Below are positions 1 through 8,375 of a stretch of 64,000 nt of DNA, piece by piece. The DNA comes from Algoriphagus terrigena DSM 22685 (GTDB lineage: Bacteria; Bacteroidota; Bacteroidia; Cytophagales; Cyclobacteriaceae): NCBI RefSeq assembly GCF_000429445.1, contig NZ_AUBW01000004.1, forward strand, positions 248,001 through 312,000, written 5' to 3'. Numbering within the stretch: position 1 is the first letter of the stretch; every line of letters begins with the position of its first letter. Made by a program: the position numbers and the translations under genes. The notes below the pieces were generated by a model. That model was not told the origin of the DNA. It saw only the letters and a program-made list of their open reading frames with translations, and did no database searches.

Positions 1-526
1 GGGTATCCATCTCCACCTGATTGGGGACCGATATTCCGTAGTGGATCTTCACATCCGCGCTGGCGCTCTTTACTTTGAGCTTCGAAACCGCGATCTGGGC
101 TAGGTCAAAGTTTGAATTTCCGACTCCTAAATTGAAATCGAGATCGTATAAAAAGTTAGAAGACAAACCCAGGTCCCAAGAATGGTCAAAGTCGGTGTTG
201 TCCGAGAAAAGTTTGGAAGTGATGCTTTTGCCGAGATTGTCTGACTCCACATTCTTATGCACCAGCTTGGCATCGAGCATATTGTGATGGATGGAATATT
301 TGAAATCCGGGAGAATATTGGACTTCAGCAGGTGTCCATGGATGTAAATCGGGTCGGAAGAAACCACCCGCTTGAGCTGGGTGAGACTTTTGTAGGAAGA
401 AAAGTTGAGATAGACCATCTCATAGCCTTTTCGCTCGGTCACTTTATACTCTTTTACAAACTGTGCCTGAGCGGGAATCGTCTCCACCGTGATCCAGAAT
501 ATGAGCAGACACAGTTTTTTAAGCAT
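1..526 (-). CDS. Secreted toast-rack-like (DUF4097-type) protein, C-terminus missing
   Basis: The frame is open from a start codon at 526 to the window edge, so about 175 N-terminal residues are visible. The first 20 or so residues are a signal peptide (MLKKLCLLIFW, then a cut near AQA). The body has repeated amphipathic strands, and a segment near residues 140-165 (LDFNLGVGNSNFDL, SADVKIHYG) resembles the Gly/Asn/Asp-rich strands of toast-rack or DUF4097-like beta-helical surface proteins. The family call is tentative and the function unknown; the protein probably sits in the periplasm or on the cell surface. It is the last visible gene on the minus strand and lies beyond the dnaJ terminator, so it is transcribed separately. 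Confidence 0.6.
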   Translation of the reverse strand, partial: MLKKLCLLIFWITVETIPAQAQFVKEYKVTERKGYEMVYLNFSSYKSLTQLKRVVSSDPIYIHGHLLKSNILPDFKYSIHHNMLDAKLVHKNVESDNLGKSITSKLFSDNTDFDHSWDLGLSSNFLYDLDFNLGVGNSNFDLAQIAVSKLKVKSASADVKIHYGISVPNQVEMDT

Positions 527-560
527 ACGGATAGGTTACGCGGGGCCTTTCAAAAGGTTT

Positions 561-599
561 TTTAAAAATATAAAAAAAGCCGGAATCACTTCCGGCTTT
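561..599 (-). terminator. Rho-independent terminator of the grpE-dnaJ transcript
   Basis: A 10-bp perfect stem (576-585 with 590-599, AAAGCCGGAA/TTCCGGCTTT) has a 4-nt loop. Read on the minus strand it is followed by a U-rich tract (561-575). It starts 8 bp after the dnaJ stop. Confidence 0.85.
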
Positions 600-606
600 C
601 AGCTTT

Positions 607-1713
607 TTAGAAAAACTCCTTCATCTTATCGAAGAATGACTTGTCCTGTTTCCCCGGATCGGGCTTGAAGTTCTCGGAGGCTCTCAACGACTCGAGCACA
701 TTCTTTTCTTCCCTGGAAAGCTCCGTTGGTGTCCAAATGTTCACCATGATCAATTGGTCTCCACGGGTGTATCCGTTGATATCTTTAATTCCCTTTCCCT
801 TCAGACGGAGCATTTTTCCACCTTGGGTACCTGGATCGATTTTGATTTTCACCTTGCCATCGATCGTAGGCACTTCGATGGATGCGCCCAATGCCGCATC
901 TACGAAGGATACATGCAGATCATAAATCACGTTATTTCCTTCACGCTGCAGCACTTCGTCCTCGGCTTCCTCGATCACGATAAGCAAATCACCGGGAATC
1001 CCGCCGGGAGTTTCATTTCCTTTGCCAGACATGCTCAGCTGCATACCTTCGCCCACGCCTCCGGGAATATTGATGGAGATTACTTCCTCTTTCACAATCA
1101 ATCCCCGTGAGTCCGCCTCAGCTGGCTTCTTGTCCACGATCTGTCCGTTGCCACCGCATACTGCGCATGTGCTCGCGGAGACCATTTGACCGAGCATCGT
1201 GTTGACGACTTTCTTCACCTGACCGGAACCTTGGCAGGCTGAGCAGGTTTTGAAGGTAACGCCAGCGGCAACGATATGTCGCTTGACTTTGATTTTTTTC
1301 TCTACGCCATTGGCGATTTCCTGAAGATTCAGCTTCAGTTTGACACGTAGGTTAGTTCCTTTTTTAGTGCGTCGACCACCGCCTCCACCGCCAAAGAAAG
1401 ATCCAAATCCGCCGCCACCGAAGATGTCTCCGAACTGGGAGAAGATATCCTCCATGTTCATACCGCCACCGCTGTATCCGCCGTTGCCTCCAAGCCCTTG
1501 GTGACCGAACTGATCGTATCTGGCTTTTTTGTCGGCATTGCTCAGCACCTCGTATGCCTCAGCAGCTTCCTTAAATTTATCTTCAGCTTCAGGATTGTCT
1601 GGATTTTTATCCGGGTGATACTGGATTGCCATCTTTCGATAGGCCTTTTTGATTTCCTCCGCGCTCGCAGATTTGGAAACGCCCAGAATCTCGTAGTAAT
1701 CTCTTTTTGCCAT
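607..1713 (-). CDS. dnaJ: Chaperone DnaJ (Hsp40) with only one zinc centre
   Basis: Co-chaperone that delivers substrates to DnaK and stimulates its ATPase. The 368 residues hold a J domain (1-70) with HPD at 33-35, a Gly/Phe-rich linker (about 72-113), a cysteine-rich region and the two C-terminal substrate-binding beta domains. Canonical DnaJ has four CxxCxGxG motifs. Here only motifs 2 and 3 remain (C157-C160 and C183-C186). Where motif 1 should be the sequence reads [13 protein letters not shown], and where motif 4 should be it reads [11 protein letters not shown]. In the family, motifs 1 and 4 form zinc centre I and motifs 2 and 3 form centre II, so centre I is lost as a unit. It lies 7 bp after grpE in the same transcript. 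The identity is firm. Confidence 0.97.
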   Translation of the reverse strand: MAKRDYYEILGVSKSASAEEIKKAYRKMAIQYHPDKNPDNPEAEDKFKEAAEAYEVLSNADKKARYDQFGHQGLGGNGGYSGGGMNMEDIFSQFGDIFGGGGFGSFFGGGGGGRRTKKGTNLRVKLKLNLQEIANGVEKKIKVKRHIVAAGVTFKTCSACQGSGQVKKVVNTMLGQMVSASTCAVCGGNGQIVDKKPAEADSRGLIVKEEVISINIPGGVGEGMQLSMSGKGNETPGGIPGDLLIVIEEAEDEVLQREGNNVIYDLHVSFVDAALGASIEVPTIDGKVKIKIDPGTQGGKMLRLKGKGIKDINGYTRGDQLIMVNIWTPTELSREEKNVLESLRASENFKPDPGKQDKSFFDKMKEFF

Positions 1714-1720
1714 AATATTG

Positions 1721-2278
1721 TTATGCTCCGGTTACCACCTTGGCGTATCTCACGACCTTTTCGCCGAGCGTGTAGCCTTTTTCTATCACGTCTATCACTT
1801 TTCCTTTCATTTCTTCCGATGGGGCTGGTATCTGCGTAATCGCCTCCTGCGTATCGGGGTTGAAAGGTTTTCCAACCAAATCTCCCATGACCTTCAGTCC
1901 TTTTGCTTCAAGGATTCTGACCAGTTTATGAAAAATCAGCTGATTTCCCTCGCTGATTTTGGCGAGATCGGTTTCTCCTTCAGAAGCTTTGAAAGCCCTT
2001 TCAAAATCGTCCACTACCGGAATGAGGTCTTTCAATACGTCTTCGGACGCGGTCGTGATCAGGTCGAGGCGTTCTTTTGAGGTTCGCTTCCTGAAATTTT
2101 CGAAATCAGAATATAGTCTGAGGTATTTGTCTTTCAATTCTGCAACCTCTGCCTCAAGTTTAGCCTCTTTGATTTCGGCGTCCATAGAGGTCTCACCTCC
2201 ATTTTGCGGCGTCGCTTCCAGAAGTTGTTCCTCGGATTCATTGTTTAATTCTTGATCCACTTGTTCTTTATTTTTCAT
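1721..2278 (-). CDS. grpE: Nucleotide exchange factor GrpE
   Basis: GrpE releases ADP from DnaK and works with DnaJ encoded just downstream. The 185-residue product has an acidic, disordered N-terminus (about 1-40), a long coiled coil (about 40-90, ending in [16 protein letters not shown], the family signature) and a C-terminal beta domain with [17 protein letters not shown] and [14 protein letters not shown]. Length and motifs are normal. dnaK and hrcA are not in the window. The 77-bp gap after obgE carries the nested palindromes at 2318-2358, so grpE-dnaJ probably has its own control even though obgE lies upstream on the same strand. Confidence 0.97.
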   Translation of the reverse strand: MKNKEQVDQELNNESEEQLLEATPQNGGETSMDAEIKEAKLEAEVAELKDKYLRLYSDFENFRKRTSKERLDLITTASEDVLKDLIPVVDDFERAFKASEGETDLAKISEGNQLIFHKLVRILEAKGLKVMGDLVGKPFNPDTQEAITQIPAPSEEMKGKVIDVIEKGYTLGEKVVRYAKVVTGA

Positions 2279-2317
2279 AGAAATTAGGCAATAGTTGGTG
2301 TGTCGAGCATCTCAATG

Positions 2318-2358
2318 ACTTTGCCAGAACGGATTTTCTGCCAAAGTGACACTTGTCA
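2318..2358 (-). promoter_or_regulatory. Nested palindromes upstream of grpE-dnaJ, candidate stress operator
   Basis: An inverted repeat with 10-bp arms (2318-2327 ACTTTGCCAG and 2338-2347 CTGCCAAAGT, one mismatch, 10-nt spacer) abuts a second palindrome, TGACA-CT-TGTCA (2347-2358), which overlaps the obgE stop codon. On the minus strand the stretch TCACTTTG matches the TAnnTTTG -7 element at all but one position. The arrangement suggests a repressor or activator site over a heat-shock promoter. It is not the CIRCE sequence. Function is inferred from position only. Confidence 0.45.
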
Positions 2359-3348
2359 AGCGTGAATTGACTGCCAGATCAGATCCTTAAGCTTGTCCAG
2401 ATTGTATTGGCTCACTGACGAAATAAATACGAACGGTAAATCCTTAGGAACTTCCTGCTCCATTTCCCTCATCAGATCCTCGTCTAGCATATCTGCCTTG
2501 GAGATGGCCAGAATCCGCTTTTTATCCAACAGTTCAGGGTTGTATTTCTCCAGCTCTCCGAGCAGGATCCGATATTGCTCCCGAATGCTGGGAGCGTCCG
2601 CCGGGATCATGAACAGCAAGATGGAATTGCGCTCGATGTGTCTCAAAAACCGAATTCCGAGCCCTTTGCCTTCCGCAGCGCCCTCGATGATCCCAGGAAT
2701 GTCGGCCATCACAAATGAAGCATCGCCCCGATAAGCGACCACGCCCAAATTGGGAACAAGCGTCGTAAAAGGATAATCGCCAATCTCTGGTCTTGCGGCC
2801 GAAATCGAGGATAGCAGCGTAGATTTGCCTGCATTGGGGAACCCAACCAAGCCGACGTCAGCCAATAGCTTCAGCTCCAGAATAATCCACTCTTCAATGC
2901 CCGGTTCGCCGGTCTGGGCAAAATGTGGCGCTTGATTCGTGGCCGATTTGAAATGGTCATTCCCAAGTCCGCCTCTTCCGCCCAGAGTCAGGATGACTTC
3001 CTGTCCGTCTTCGGTGATCTCGAAGCGCTTTTCGCCGGTTTCTGCGTCTTTGGCAATCGTGCCGAGGGGAACATCCAAGATCACATCCTTGCCTTCGGCA
3101 CCGGTTCTACGGCCACCTTCGCCACCTTTGCCTGATTCGGCGATGACGTGCTTCTTATATTTAAGGTGTAAAAGTGTCCAGTGTTGGGCATTTCCCCGGA
3201 CGATAATATGTCCGCCACGACCGCCGTCGCCTCCATCCGGTCCCCCTTTCGGGACGTGTTTTTCACGTCTGAAGTGAACCGAACCTGCCCCTCCGGCACC
3301 GGATCGGGAACAGAATTTTACGTAATCGATGAAGTTGGAATCTGCCAT
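2356..3348 (-). CDS. obgE: Obg family GTPase ObgE/CgtA
   Basis: Ribosome-associated GTPase that acts in late 50S assembly and stress signalling. Residues 1-160 form the glycine-rich Obg fold ([23 protein letters not shown]). The G domain follows, with GFPNAGKST (G1), DIPGIIEGA (G3) and the NKxD position as SKAD (G4). The protein ends after the G domain at 330 residues and lacks the C-terminal OCT domain of Firmicutes Obg, which is common in this phylum. It follows adk with a 76-bp gap on the same strand. Confidence 0.97.
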   Translation of the reverse strand: MADSNFIDYVKFCSRSGAGGAGSVHFRREKHVPKGGPDGGDGGRGGHIIVRGNAQHWTLLHLKYKKHVIAESGKGGEGGRRTGAEGKDVILDVPLGTIAKDAETGEKRFEITEDGQEVILTLGGRGGLGNDHFKSATNQAPHFAQTGEPGIEEWIILELKLLADVGLVGFPNAGKSTLLSSISAARPEIGDYPFTTLVPNLGVVAYRGDASFVMADIPGIIEGAAEGKGLGIRFLRHIERNSILLFMIPADAPSIREQYRILLGELEKYNPELLDKKRILAISKADMLDEDLMREMEQEVPKDLPFVFISSVSQYNLDKLKDLIWQSIHA

Positions 3349-3424
3349 TGTATGAGAAAGAAAAAGGCTAAGCCCGAAAGCCTAGCCAAGTCTTGGTGAT
3401 GCAAAATTAGGAATTTGAAGTGAA

Positions 3425-4009
3425 TCAGTAGCTATCAATAACGCTTGATATCTCATTAAAAATCTCCTCAATCTCCCCTACTCCGTTGACATTCTTAAAT
3501 TTACCTTGATTTTCGTAGTATTTTGCCACTGGCAACGTCTCATCCAGATACACCTTTATTCGTGTGTTGATTTTCTCCTCATCCTGATCGTCGACGCGGT
3601 TCGAAGTTTTTCCTCTTTCCTTGATTCGCTCCCGCAAAACGTCGTGCGGAACCTCCAAGGCGATCATTCCTGATATTCTCATGCCATTCTTGGAGAGCAT
3701 GGCACCCAGCGCCTCAGCCTGTGCGGTAGTTCTAGGAAACCCGTCAAAAATAAAACCCTTGCTATCTTTCGAGTTGGCGATTTTGTCCTCCACCATACCG
3801 ATCACCACTTCATCAGGCACAAGATGGCCCTGATCCATGTAAGTTCGCGCGAGCTTGCCCAGTTCAGTCCCTTCGCCCAAATGTTTTCGGAAGAGATCTC
3901 CGGTAGATAGATGAGTCAGCCCGTATTTCTGAATTAACTTTTCACTTTGAGTGCCTTTACCCGCACCCGGAGGTCCAAACAGAACTATATTCAGCATTCC
4001 AGAGGTCAT
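3425..4009 (-). CDS. adk: Adenylate kinase
   Basis: Catalyses ATP + AMP to 2 ADP in the cytoplasm. The 194-residue short form has the P-loop GPPGAGKGTQ near the N-terminus, the AMP-site STGDLFR and FDGFPRT, and a short lid region (ERGKTSNRVDDQDEEKINTR) without zinc-binding cysteines. Two starts are possible: ATG at 4009 (MTSGMLN) or ATG at 3997 (MLNIVLFG). The second matches where the fold begins. The gene follows hpt with a 2-bp gap, so the two purine genes are co-transcribed and probably translationally coupled. Confidence 0.97.
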   Translation of the reverse strand: MTSGMLNIVLFGPPGAGKGTQSEKLIQKYGLTHLSTGDLFRKHLGEGTELGKLARTYMDQGHLVPDEVVIGMVEDKIANSKDSKGFIFDGFPRTTAQAEALGAMLSKNGMRISGMIALEVPHDVLRERIKERGKTSNRVDDQDEEKINTRIKVYLDETLPVAKYYENQGKFKNVNGVGEIEEIFNEISSVIDSY

Positions 4010-4011
4010 TT

Positions 4012-4551
4012 TTATATTTTACTCAATTGATACAGGTCGGGTAAGTTTCGTCCAAACCCATCATAATCCAGCCCGTAGCCGATGACAAATTTATTGGGAA
4101 TTTCAAAACCCACATAATCCAACCGGTAATTAAACCTGAATGCTTCCTTCTTGAACAACAAAGTAGCGATGCGGAGACACTTCGGATTGTGCTTGGAAAG
4201 CTCTGAAATCAAATATTTCATGCTTATCCCGGTATCTACGATATCTTCAACTATTACCACATTTTTCCCGGCAAGATCGGCAGATAATCCTAGCAGAGAC
4301 TTCACCTCGCCGGTGGTCATCGTCCCAGCATAGGAGGAAATTTTCAAAAATTCGACAGTTAAAGGAAGATCAATCGCTCTTGCCAAATCCGCCAATACTA
4401 TAAATGACCCGTTCAAAACGCCTAAAAGAACTAGGTCCTGTCCAAAGAAATCGCCTGCGATTTCCTTACCCAAATCCGCCAAACGGCTTTGTATCTCTTC
4501 GGCGGAAATCAATAACTCAAACGGGAGATCTTTAACGACTACATTTTTCAT
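4012..4551 (-). CDS. hpt: Hypoxanthine phosphoribosyltransferase
   Basis: Purine salvage enzyme that transfers phosphoribose from PRPP to hypoxanthine or guanine. The PRPP loop is VVIVEDIVDTGISMKYL (about residues 95-111). Also present are LLGVLNGSFIVLADLAR near the N-terminus and DYVGFEIPNKFVIGYGLDYD near the C-terminus, all standard for HGPRT. The 179-residue length is typical. It lies 9 bp after the M42-like peptidase gene and 2 bp before adk, which makes a salvage/energy-charge operon. Confidence 0.96.
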   Translation of the reverse strand: MKNVVVKDLPFELLISAEEIQSRLADLGKEIAGDFFGQDLVLLGVLNGSFIVLADLARAIDLPLTVEFLKISSYAGTMTTGEVKSLLGLSADLAGKNVVIVEDIVDTGISMKYLISELSKHNPKCLRIATLLFKKEAFRFNYRLDYVGFEIPNKFVIGYGLDYDGFGRNLPDLYQLSKI

Positions 4552-4560
4552 ATCCTCAAA

Positions 4561-5478
4561 TTAAAGCTTTTCCATCAGTACCCGGTGCATCTGGATCATA
4601 CACTCAATGTCAAACAGCGAGACCTTCTCGTTTGGCGTATGGACGTGATCTTCCGCCGCCCCGACAAAACACCAGTCGATGGCATAAGGCGAAAACTGGA
4701 CTTCCCGTCCATCACTCCCACCATAGGCTTCAACCTCTAGCTGAAAGGGAATCCCGCTCGATTTCGCAATACTAATCACCCTGTCCAAAAATGCTTTTCT
4801 TGGAATATACTTATCGCGAATGGACAAAACCACACCTTGGTGATGCCTGATGCCCTCGGTGATCCACGTGATGTCAGAGATCAAAGCCTGCTTAATCGGC
4901 GCATTTTCTTGAATAAATCTCAAAAGGTGCGGCATGCTTCCCCCACCATGCTCTTCGTATGTGGAAAAAACTACCCAACCATTTTCTAAAGTTTCACAGA
5001 CCTTCAGCGCTGAAAAGACACCCAGACGGTTGTCTAAGTAGGCTGCTTGGATAAATTCCTCGTCCAACCGGATATTTTGCTCAAATGAAAGCCTGGTGCC
5101 GGGATCAATCCCCCTGGGAAAATCGTGAAACACCAAATCCTCGTCCACTATTAACCCACACCTAATCTCCCCCAAGCTATCGCTTCCTAACAGTTTTACA
5201 CCGGATATCAACTCAGGACCACCAATCGTAACTAGTTGATTTTCATATCGAGACATAAAGCCGATAGTATCCACGTGGGCAAAAATCGCTGTCGCGGGAC
5301 TACCAAATTTGAGCAGAATACAGTCGTGAAATTCTTCGCCATAATAGATTTCCGGAGAAACCCTCCAAGCATCCATCCGTTGCAAGATGTACTTATGAAT
5401 AGTTTGGCTAATCAAAAATTCATCTCCCGATACACTTGGAATTCCAAGAATATCAAATAAAAGTTTCCATTTTGGCAT
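4561..5478 (-). CDS. M42/M20-type metallo-aminopeptidase-like protein
   Basis: Probable cytoplasmic zinc or cobalt peptidase or deacylase. Residues expected to bind metals are visible in order: His and Asp in AHVDT (about 68-70), Asp in AYLDNRLG, the Glu pair in TYEEHGGGS, Asp in LISDITW, and His in EDHVHTPNE. At 305 residues it is shorter than usual M42 aminopeptidases (about 340-360), so the inserted PDZ-like dimerisation domain is probably reduced. The substrate is unknown. It is the first gene of a run that continues with hpt and adk, so it may share their promoter. The start ATG at 5478 fits the N-terminal helix. Confidence 0.75.
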   Translation of the reverse strand: MPKWKLLFDILGIPSVSGDEFLISQTIHKYILQRMDAWRVSPEIYYGEEFHDCILLKFGSPATAIFAHVDTIGFMSRYENQLVTIGGPELISGVKLLGSDSLGEIRCGLIVDEDLVFHDFPRGIDPGTRLSFEQNIRLDEEFIQAAYLDNRLGVFSALKVCETLENGWVVFSTYEEHGGGSMPHLLRFIQENAPIKQALISDITWITEGIRHHQGVVLSIRDKYIPRKAFLDRVISIAKSSGIPFQLEVEAYGGSDGREVQFSPYAIDWCFVGAAEDHVHTPNEKVSLFDIECMIQMHRVLMEKL

Positions 5479-5565
5479 TAATTATGTACATTAATTTAAA
5501 GATTTCTGCAAAAAACGACGATCCAGTTCAAAACGGCAATAGAGAATTAAATTATTCATCTAGGT

Positions 5566-5594
5566 TTGCAGTAAGTTAAAAGTTTATAAATTTG
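5566..5594 (+). promoter_or_regulatory. Promoter of the first OmpA-family gene
   Basis: TTG (5566-5568), an 18-bp spacer and TAAATTTG (5587-5594) match the Bacteroidota TTG/TAnnTTTG housekeeping promoter. The predicted start near 5601 leaves a leader of about 45 nt before the ATG at 5645. Confidence 0.7.
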
Positions 5595-5644
5595 CTATTC
5601 ACATCGATCAATCACTTAAATAAACTGAACAAATTTTTTTCCTC

Positions 5645-6907
5645 ATGAAAAAACTAATACTATCTACAATTATGGCTGGCGCCTTGGCAGTAGCTGCTAA
5701 CGGCCAGGACTTCAACAAGTGGTCCCTTGAGGCCACTGGTGGATTCAACAAACCGATGGCTCCAATGACTACGGGCTATCTTTCTCCAACCCTGAACCTT
5801 GGCCACGTGGATTTCGGCGTGCGTTACATGTTCAATGAGAAATTCGGTGTAAAGTTGGATTACGGACTCGGATCTTTCAAAGAGGTAGAAGGAGAAAGCC
5901 CTTCTTTTGAAACCAAGTACAACAGACTTGATCTTCAAGGTGTCGCCAACATCGGCCGAATCATGAACTTTGAATCATTCACCAGATCATTTGGATTGTT
6001 GATGCATGGTGGTGCCGGTATCGGAAAAGTAAGCCCTCAAGAAGGCACATTCAATGATTTCAAAGACGATGTTTATACGATAATTTTCGGTATTACTCCC
6101 CAGGTAAAACTAGGCAACCGAGTAGCATTAGTTGGGGATATTTCCACCGTTCTTAACGGTCGTCAGTCCGTTTCTTTTGATGGAAATTCTTTGGATTCTT
6201 ATCCATACGGTGCTAACGGTACTTGGTGGTCAGGTACACTTGGCTTGAACTTCTATCTTGGAAAAGCAGAACAGCATGCTGACTGGTATATCGCCGCAGA
6301 TAAATATGCTACTAAAGAGGAGCTTGCTACTCAGATCAACGGCATCAAGGATATGCTGAAGGATTCTGACGGTGACGGCGTTCCAGATTATTTGGATAAA
6401 GAACCAAACACTCCAGTGGGAGCTAGAGTAAACTCGTCTGGTACTACTCTTGATTCTGATGGCGATGGCTCGCCTGATCACGTAGACAAGTGTCCATTCC
6501 TTCCTGGCCCTGCTTCTACAGGAGGTTGCCCAGTTGAGGAAATCCGTGAGGAAATCGACTACATGAAGAAGGCCATCAATGACGGTTATGTAAACGTTTA
6601 CTACGCATTCGACAGCTCCAAACCACTTGGATACTCTGTAAGTGCTGCACAGTACGTGTCAAACTTCCTGAAAAGAAATCCTGGAGTTAAAGTGGAAATC
6701 AAAGGTTATGCTGACGAATTGGGCCCTGAAGACTACAACATCAAGTTGTCTGAATCAAGAGCAAAAGCGGTATACGATCTCCTAGTCGCTTCTGGAGTGG
6801 ATGCTTCAAGACTTTCTTACAAAGGATATGGCGAAGATACTTCAGTGGACAAAGCTTCTGCAGATGCTCGCCAAATGGCAAGAAGAGCAAGCTTCGAAAT
6901 CAAATAA
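5645..6907 (+). CDS. OmpA-family outer membrane protein with thrombospondin type 3 repeats
   Basis: The 420-residue envelope protein starts with a signal peptide (MKKLILSTIMAGALAVAANG) and an N-terminal beta-barrel of about 180 residues. Two calcium-binding repeats follow (DSDGDGVPDYLDKEP and DSDGDGSPDHVDKCP), then a C-terminal OmpA-like peptidoglycan-binding domain (VNVYYAFDSSKP, IKGYADELG, NIKLSESRAKAVYDLL, RLSYKGYGE). It would anchor the outer membrane to the wall. The next gene is a close paralogue with the same architecture, but each has its own promoter and terminator, so they can be regulated separately. The strong promoter and codon pattern suggest an abundant protein. Confidence 0.93.
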   Translation: MKKLILSTIMAGALAVAANGQDFNKWSLEATGGFNKPMAPMTTGYLSPTLNLGHVDFGVRYMFNEKFGVKLDYGLGSFKEVEGESPSFETKYNRLDLQGVANIGRIMNFESFTRSFGLLMHGGAGIGKVSPQEGTFNDFKDDVYTIIFGITPQVKLGNRVALVGDISTVLNGRQSVSFDGNSLDSYPYGANGTWWSGTLGLNFYLGKAEQHADWYIAADKYATKEELATQINGIKDMLKDSDGDGVPDYLDKEPNTPVGARVNSSGTTLDSDGDGSPDHVDKCPFLPGPASTGGCPVEEIREEIDYMKKAINDGYVNVYYAFDSSKPLGYSVSAAQYVSNFLKRNPGVKVEIKGYADELGPEDYNIKLSESRAKAVYDLLVASGVDASRLSYKGYGEDTSVDKASADARQMARRASFEIK

Positions 6908-6930
6908 GAGTCAACAACTCAAATATCAAG

Positions 6931-6959
6931 AGCCCGATCAGTTTGATCGGGCTTTTTTT
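6931..6959 (+). terminator. Rho-independent terminator after the first OmpA gene
   Basis: A 10-bp perfect stem (6931-6940 AGCCCGATCA with 6944-6953) has a 3-nt loop and is followed by a T run to 6959. Confidence 0.93.
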
Positions 6960-6966
6960 ATGCCCT

Positions 6967-6998
6967 TTGGCGAAAGTCTCTGATTTTTAATAATTTTG
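6967..6998 (+). promoter_or_regulatory. Promoter of the second OmpA-family gene
   Basis: TTG (6967-6969), a 21-bp spacer and TAATTTTG (6991-6998) fit the phylum consensus. It lies directly after the previous terminator and 33 bp before the ATG at 7032. The start of transcription is expected near 7005, which rules out the longer reading frame from 6996. Confidence 0.65.
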
Positions 6999-7031
6999 GC
7001 GAGTCATCCACATTTCACCCTGATTACCAAA

Positions 7032-8321
7032 ATGAGAAAACTAATATTATCCACACTCCTTTTGGGAGTGGCTTCGCTTACTTTTGCCCAAAAAGATTTC
7101 AATCGATGGTCTCTGGAAGTAAATGGAGGATTCAATAAGGCAATGGGTCCACTGACTCCCGGGTATCTCTCTCCGACGTTAAACATCGGCCATATTGATC
7201 TAGGAGCCCGGCACATGGTCAACGAGTATTTCGGGTTCAAAGGTAACCTTGGATTAGGGAGCTTTCACGAAGTGAATGGAGAGAGCCCCGAATTCACTAC
7301 CAAATATCTGACTTTGACCGCGCAGGGTGTCGGGAATGTTGGGAGAATGATGAATTTCGAATCATTCTCAAAAAAGTTTACGCTGTTAGCTCATCTCGGG
7401 GCAGGCGGCGGAAAAATGAGCTTCGAAAAGCAAGTTAGAACTACAGAAGACGACTACTACTATATCATTACCTCTGGCATAACCCCTCTTTTCCGATTGA
7501 GCGATAGAATTTCTCTCTCAGGAGACATATCAGTGAATGTAAATGGTCGACAGACTTACACCTTTGACGGTAACGCATACAATGCTGATGTTCAACCGGA
7601 TCCTCTCCAAAATCCCTACGTTCATGCCACCGGCACGTGGTGGACCGGAACTCTTGGCCTGAACTTCTATCTTGGAAAAGCCGAGCAGCACGCCGATTGG
7701 TATATTGCCGCCGATAAATACGCCACAAAAGTGGAACTCGCAGAAGCTATCGATGGTATCAAAGATATGCTGAAGGATTCTGACGGAGATGGCGTGTCAG
7801 ATTACCTCGACAAAGAGCCCAATACGCCGACAGGCGCGCGAGTTAGTTTCAATGGAATGACACTTGACTCAGATCAGGATGGTACTGCGGACCATTTGGA
7901 CAAGTGTCCGTTTCTCCCAGGCCCCAGCTCTACCGGAGGCTGCCCGGTTGAAGAAATCACCGAGCAGGCAGACTATCTCAGAAAAGCGATTGAAGAAGGA
8001 TATGTCAATGTGTACTTTGGGTTCGACAGCTCCAAGCCTTTGTCATATTCCAATTCGTCCGCGGCTTTTGTAGCAAATTTTCTTCAAAAAAACCCGGGAA
8101 TAAACCTCGAGGTCAAAGGCTTTGCTGATGAACTGGGGGAGGAAAACTACAACATAAAGCTGTCCGAAAAACGGGCAAAAGCAGTCTACGACCTATTGAT
8201 CTCTGCCGGAGTGGACTCATCAAGGCTCAGCTACAAAGGATATGGAGAAGATACCAGCGTAGACAAATCCTCACCCGACGCACGTCAAATGGCCCGGAGG
8301 ACGAGTTTCGAGATCAAATAA
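7032..8321 (+). CDS. OmpA-family outer membrane protein, paralogue of the preceding gene
   Basis: The 429-residue product has the same domain order as its neighbour: signal peptide (MRKLILSTLLLGVASLTFAQ), N-terminal barrel, two type 3 repeats (DSDGDGVSDYLDKEP, DSDQDGTADHLDKCP) and an OmpA domain (VNVYFGFDSSKP, VKGFADELG, RLSYKGYGE). Long segments are nearly identical to the first copy, notably around LNFYLGKAEQHADWYIAADK, while the barrel loops and a roughly ten-residue insertion before HATGTWWTG differ. This is what a tandem duplication followed by divergence of the surface loops would give. ATG 7032 is chosen over an upstream ATG (6996) because it begins the signal peptide and lies after the promoter. 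Confidence 0.92.
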   Translation: MRKLILSTLLLGVASLTFAQKDFNRWSLEVNGGFNKAMGPLTPGYLSPTLNIGHIDLGARHMVNEYFGFKGNLGLGSFHEVNGESPEFTTKYLTLTAQGVGNVGRMMNFESFSKKFTLLAHLGAGGGKMSFEKQVRTTEDDYYYIITSGITPLFRLSDRISLSGDISVNVNGRQTYTFDGNAYNADVQPDPLQNPYVHATGTWWTGTLGLNFYLGKAEQHADWYIAADKYATKVELAEAIDGIKDMLKDSDGDGVSDYLDKEPNTPTGARVSFNGMTLDSDQDGTADHLDKCPFLPGPSSTGGCPVEEITEQADYLRKAIEEGYVNVYFGFDSSKPLSYSNSSAAFVANFLQKNPGINLEVKGFADELGEENYNIKLSEKRAKAVYDLLISAGVDSSRLSYKGYGEDTSVDKSSPDARQMARRTSFEIK

Positions 8322-8331
8322 ATGTCAGTAT

Positions 8332-8364
8332 AAAGCCCGGTTTTCAACAGCCGGGCTTTTTCTT
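8332..8364 (+). terminator. Rho-independent terminator after the second OmpA gene
   Basis: A 9-bp stem (8332-8340 AAAGCCCGG with 8351-8359) has a 10-nt loop and is followed by TTTCTTT. Confidence 0.88.
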
Positions 8365-8375
8365 TATACTTGTGA

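Noticed and set aside
6361-6520. Asp-rich repeats as a possible CRISPR or minisatellite
   Set aside because: They encode thrombospondin type 3 calcium repeats in frame and have no spacer structure. No CRISPR array is seen anywhere in the window.
5947-8310. The repeated OmpA gene segments as an assembly duplication
   Set aside because: The two genes differ throughout at third positions and in the loops, and have different promoters and terminators, so they are true paralogues.
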